A stretch of DNA of 7,698 nt from Rickettsia typhi (GTDB lineage: Bacteria > Pseudomonadota > Alphaproteobacteria > Rickettsiales > Deianiraeaceae): assembly GCA_945878495.1 (NCBI GenBank), contig CAMCTP010000042.1:1-7698 (forward strand). The letters run 5' to 3'. Position 1 is the stretch's first letter. Each line of letters opens with the position of its first letter. The notes under the pieces are model-generated. The model saw nothing but the letters and a program-made list of their open reading frames with translations. It did no database searches and was not told the origin of the DNA. This document shows positions 5,778 to 7,698 of this stretch, one piece after another. A program made the position numbers and the translations under genes.

Positions 5778-6698
5778 ATGAAATCAATAATATTAAAGAA
5801 CAATAAGAAAGGTATTTTTCTTAGCTTGGAATTGATTGCCGTCCTGACTGTAATTACAGCTTTATTATCCGTGACAACATTTATGGGTCTTAGAGTTTAT
5901 CAAAATAGCAAAATAACAAAAATCATTAATCAAATTGAATCAATAAGAGTATCTGTTTCTAGTTTTGAAAGTACTTTTGGCTTTTATCCTGGGGATGTAA
6001 ATTTGGAAGTTATAAATTCAGGTATAAATTCTGACATTGTAAAAAATAACTATGCAAAAGTTATAACATCAGAAGAGCCTACCGATGGAAATGTGGACAG
6101 TCTTTTCACTTCGGCAAAATCGGATTCAATTTCAATGCAAAAATCACAACTTGCATTTCAACAAATGTCGGTGGCTGGTATGTTTGATTTTCCAAAATCG
6201 CAAAATTACCAAATATCTGAAACAAGTGGATGTGATAATTTGTCACAAACTGCCGGAAATCTTTTTCCATATATAAAAGATCACAAAGATGCTGTGTGGA
6301 TGATTGTTATGGATGTTGTTGATTACTCAACTTATCCTCAAAATTTTTCATATTTAAGTCCATCGGGAGGGATTGTTTATAATGCATTATTTTATTCAAA
6401 TTTCTCTGGATCACCGAGGCTGCTTGGTGTTGGTACGAATTTTACGGGATGCTCTCCAAATGTCAGCGCTGGAATTGGTGCAATAAGTTCTGATTTAACC
6501 TACGGAATTGACCAAAAAATTGACACCGGAAATCCAAAAGACGCAAATTCTGTACTTTTGGCAGATGGAATTAGTGGTGCCGGAGGGTGCTCTTATATTC
6601 CGACAAATATAGCAAATGCAACAATATTTGATGAAGTTTACTCAATGAGTAAATCTGACGTACCTGGCGACAGATGCATTATAACCTTCGCTTTATAA
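5778..6698 (+). CDS. Type IV pilin-like / pseudopilin-like protein
   Basis: A 306-residue exported protein with the N-terminus of a prepilin: a 12-residue basic leader ending in NNKKG, then a hydrophobic helix (about 13-38) carrying Glu18. The helix continues in an amphipathic stretch, KIINQIESIRVSVSSF (48-63), leading to FGFYPGDVN (67-75). That resembles the 'Y-ALPGD' element I know from a group of pilin-like proteins. AFQQMSVAGMFDF (126-138) and GIDQKIDTGNPKDAN (243-257) also fit that group, the latter resembling its 'IDxKIDDGxP' block. The globular domain has four cysteines (152, 225, 271, 300), enough for two disulfides. At 306 residues it is longer than a typical major pilin (about 150), which suggests a minor pilin or tip/adhesin subunit. 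Glu18 lies at +6 rather than +5 from the glycine. It follows the VirB2-like gene by 27 nt and presumably works with the platform protein at 4027-5244. Confidence 0.75.
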   Translation: MKSIILKNNKKGIFLSLELIAVLTVITALLSVTTFMGLRVYQNSKITKIINQIESIRVSVSSFESTFGFYPGDVNLEVINSGINSDIVKNNYAKVITSEEPTDGNVDSLFTSAKSDSISMQKSQLAFQQMSVAGMFDFPKSQNYQISETSGCDNLSQTAGNLFPYIKDHKDAVWMIVMDVVDYSTYPQNFSYLSPSGGIVYNALFYSNFSGSPRLLGVGTNFTGCSPNVSAGIGAISSDLTYGIDQKIDTGNPKDANSVLLADGISGAGGCSYIPTNIANATIFDEVYSMSKSDVPGDRCIITFAL

Positions 6699-6752
6699 TA
6701 AAAGCTTGCAAAATATTTTTTACACAATATTTACTTAAAAACTGACTTATTT

Positions 6753-7379
6753 ATGCAAAAACAAAAACTCATAAAAAAATGTATTCAGCTATTCGATGAT
6801 ATGAAATCTGAAAATGTTGTAAGATATGGTGAGATTAAAGATTATATAGTTGAAGATTGCATAGTTTTGACAGCAATGTCAGAAATGCACGCAAGAAGCA
6901 TAGCTCAAAAACTTCAAATTGAGCTAAAAGATAATGATATTGAATTTATATCTAGCTCTCACTCCATAAATAAGCATATAACGCCATCAAATAAATGGAT
7001 TGTTGTTGATTGTTCTGATTTTTCTCTAATGATCCATGTGATGATTAAGGATGAAAGATTGCACTATGGAATAGATTCATTACTAGAAAAAATGTCATCT
7101 ACGAAAGAGATTTATCATCTTAAAAATACATCAGAGCCAATTTTTGCAAAATCATTTGATAATTTGGATTCTGTTGAAATTATTGACAATGATGATTTTG
7201 ATGTTAGCGAAGATGATATCAAGAGTATAATGTTTAACGCGAAAACTCTCAATGCAAAAAAAGCACCAGTTAGTAGATCGGGGAAAAAAGCAAAAAGTAA
7301 AACAAAAAGATCGGTTGGTAGACCTAAAAAATCCGAAACCAAAGAGCCAAAAAAACGTGGCAGACCTAAAAAAGGATAA
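6753..7379 (+). CDS. rsfS: RsfS (Iojap)-like ribosome silencing factor with AT-hook C-terminal tail
   Basis: RsfS binds protein uL14 on the 50S subunit and blocks joining to the 30S subunit during starvation. The first 115 or so of 208 residues fit the family: KSENVV near 18-23 (family 'KAEDI'), the IVEDCIVLTAMSEMHARSIAQKL strand-helix (around 32-54) and, at 82-105, W-x-V-x-D, IHV and ER-x-HYGIDSLLEKM. The last matches the family's W-x-x-x-D, VHVF and R-x-Y-x-LE-LW positions. The usual 'EG' before the tryptophan is absent, so this is a divergent member. RsfS is normally about 105-130 residues. Here a linker with an acidic stretch (141-156, rich in Asp/Glu) is followed by a Lys/Arg-rich tail (168-208) containing GRPKK at 189-193 and KRGRPKKG at 201-208. 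Both match the AT-hook core that binds the minor groove of AT-rich DNA. Usual RsfS neighbours (nadD, proA/proB, rlmH) are not seen. The core could be another nucleic-acid protein of similar fold. Confidence 0.72.
   Translation: MQKQKLIKKCIQLFDDMKSENVVRYGEIKDYIVEDCIVLTAMSEMHARSIAQKLQIELKDNDIEFISSSHSINKHITPSNKWIVVDCSDFSLMIHVMIKDERLHYGIDSLLEKMSSTKEIYHLKNTSEPIFAKSFDNLDSVEIIDNDDFDVSEDDIKSIMFNAKTLNAKKAPVSRSGKKAKSKTKRSVGRPKKSETKEPKKRGRPKKG
7317..7373 (+). repeat. Short direct repeat encoding two AT-hook motifs
   Basis: A 15-base unit, GGTAGACCTAAAAAA (7317-7331), recurs as GGCAGACCTAAAAAA (7359-7373). The copies differ at one base and are 42 bases (14 codons) apart, in the same frame of the rsfS-like gene. 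Each encodes GRPKK. The near identity at DNA level suggests the second hook arose by local duplication, although repeated selection of the same residues in an AT-rich genome could give the same picture. Confidence 0.6.
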
Positions 7380-7384
7380 AATTT

Positions 7385-7422
7385 CTAATCAGATGATTAT
7401 ATAGTTTTAAAATTTTGATTAG
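7385..7422. terminator. Possible bidirectional terminator between convergent genes
   Basis: In the roughly 170-bp spacer between the convergent rsfS-like and ABC genes, CTAATCA (7385-7391) can pair with TGATTAG (7416-7422). It can instead pair as TAATCA (7386-7391) with TGATTA at 7394-7399. The region is very AT-rich and includes TTTTAAAA at 7405-7412. It is well placed for a shared terminator 6 nt past the rsfS stop, but the stem is weak and lacks a GC-rich core. The rest of the spacer holds nothing else I can name. Confidence 0.28.
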
Positions 7423-7547
7423 TTTGGTATATTTCGAACATTGCCGCAACAAAATATCTTCTAACTTGAGAAATATCTGCTTTTTTAATATTTAAGCCTT
7501 GTGTAAAGTTTTATTGAGTTGCCCAATTCACAGAATGCTATAAAATT

Positions 7548-7698
7548 CTAACATTTAGGCGATCCATCTTCAACAATTTCGCCATTCTTCATTACTATAA
7601 TTCTATCCATAAATGCTACACTTGATATTTTGTGAGCTATTACAATAACTGTTTTCTCTTTGCAGTGAGTTTGGATCACCTCTTTTATTGCAATTTCA
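7548..7698 (-). CDS. ABC transporter ATP-binding protein, C-terminal end only
   Basis: The last 49 codons and stop of an ABC ATPase whose start lies beyond the window's right edge. The visible peptide begins EIAIKEVIQTHCKEKTVIVIAHKISS. VIAHKIS is the H-loop, with the switch histidine that contacts the ATP gamma-phosphate. It is followed by DRIIVMKNGEIVEDG, the standard post-H-loop segment of exporter-type (MsbA/HlyB-like) ABC proteins. The gene then stops at TAG four codons after EDG (SPKC), whereas most relatives continue for 15-40 residues with a 'HEEL...Y..L' helix. The substrate cannot be told from this fragment. Confidence 0.88.
   Translation of the reverse strand, partial: EIAIKEVIQTHCKEKTVIVIAHKISSVAFMDRIIVMKNGEIVEDGSPKC

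Noticed and set aside
7115..7342. 75-codon minus-strand open frame under the rsfS-like tail
   Set aside because: Its Leu/Phe/Ser-rich product mirrors the lysine-rich codons on the plus strand; it is a compositional shadow.

Overview
The window is strongly AT-rich, densely coded and read with the standard bacterial code: TGA, TAA and TAG all end genes here. Several features point to an alphaproteobacterium with a reduced genome, plausibly in or near the Rickettsiales. These are the kdsB-pheA pair, the 'ESY' form of the PheA regulatory motif, a glutathione-transferase-fold protein ending in 'DLDF', and a VirB2-type pilin of the rickettsial kind. This placement rests on remembered family features, not on a search. 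Making both Kdo (an LPS sugar) and phenylalanine is unusual for a strict intracellular rickettsia. It would suit a less host-dependent or extracellular relative such as a Deianiraea-like lineage, but that is inference.

Left part (1-3306): the 3' part of kdsB (CMP-Kdo synthetase) overlaps the start of pheA (prephenate dehydratase) by an ATGA junction. pheA runs tail-to-tail into hscA (the Hsp70 of iron-sulfur cluster assembly, minus strand), and the two coding regions overlap by 11 bp. hscA is not next to other isc genes here and has a good sigma-70-like promoter of its own.

Centre (3307-6698): a plus-strand group holds a glutathione-transferase-fold gene and, 3 nt later, a GspF/PilC-family inner-membrane platform protein. 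Next come a TrbC/VirB2-family pilin with an unusual cysteine-bearing tail and a type IV pilin-like protein with four cysteines. Placing a type IV secretion pilin between two parts of a type IV pilus/type II secretion machine is the most unusual feature of the window. A promoter candidate lies before the VirB2-like gene and a possible hairpin terminator lies after it, so this pilin may be expressed separately from its neighbours.

Right part (6753-7698): an RsfS-like ribosome silencing factor carries a long extra tail ending in two AT-hook motifs. A roughly 170-bp convergent spacer follows, and then the C-terminal end of an ABC transporter ATPase on the minus strand, which stops unusually soon after its H-loop.

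None of the seven gene starts in the window has a recognisable Shine-Dalgarno sequence. No tRNA, rRNA, CRISPR array, insertion sequence or integrase was seen, and no gene-free stretch exceeds 300 bases.
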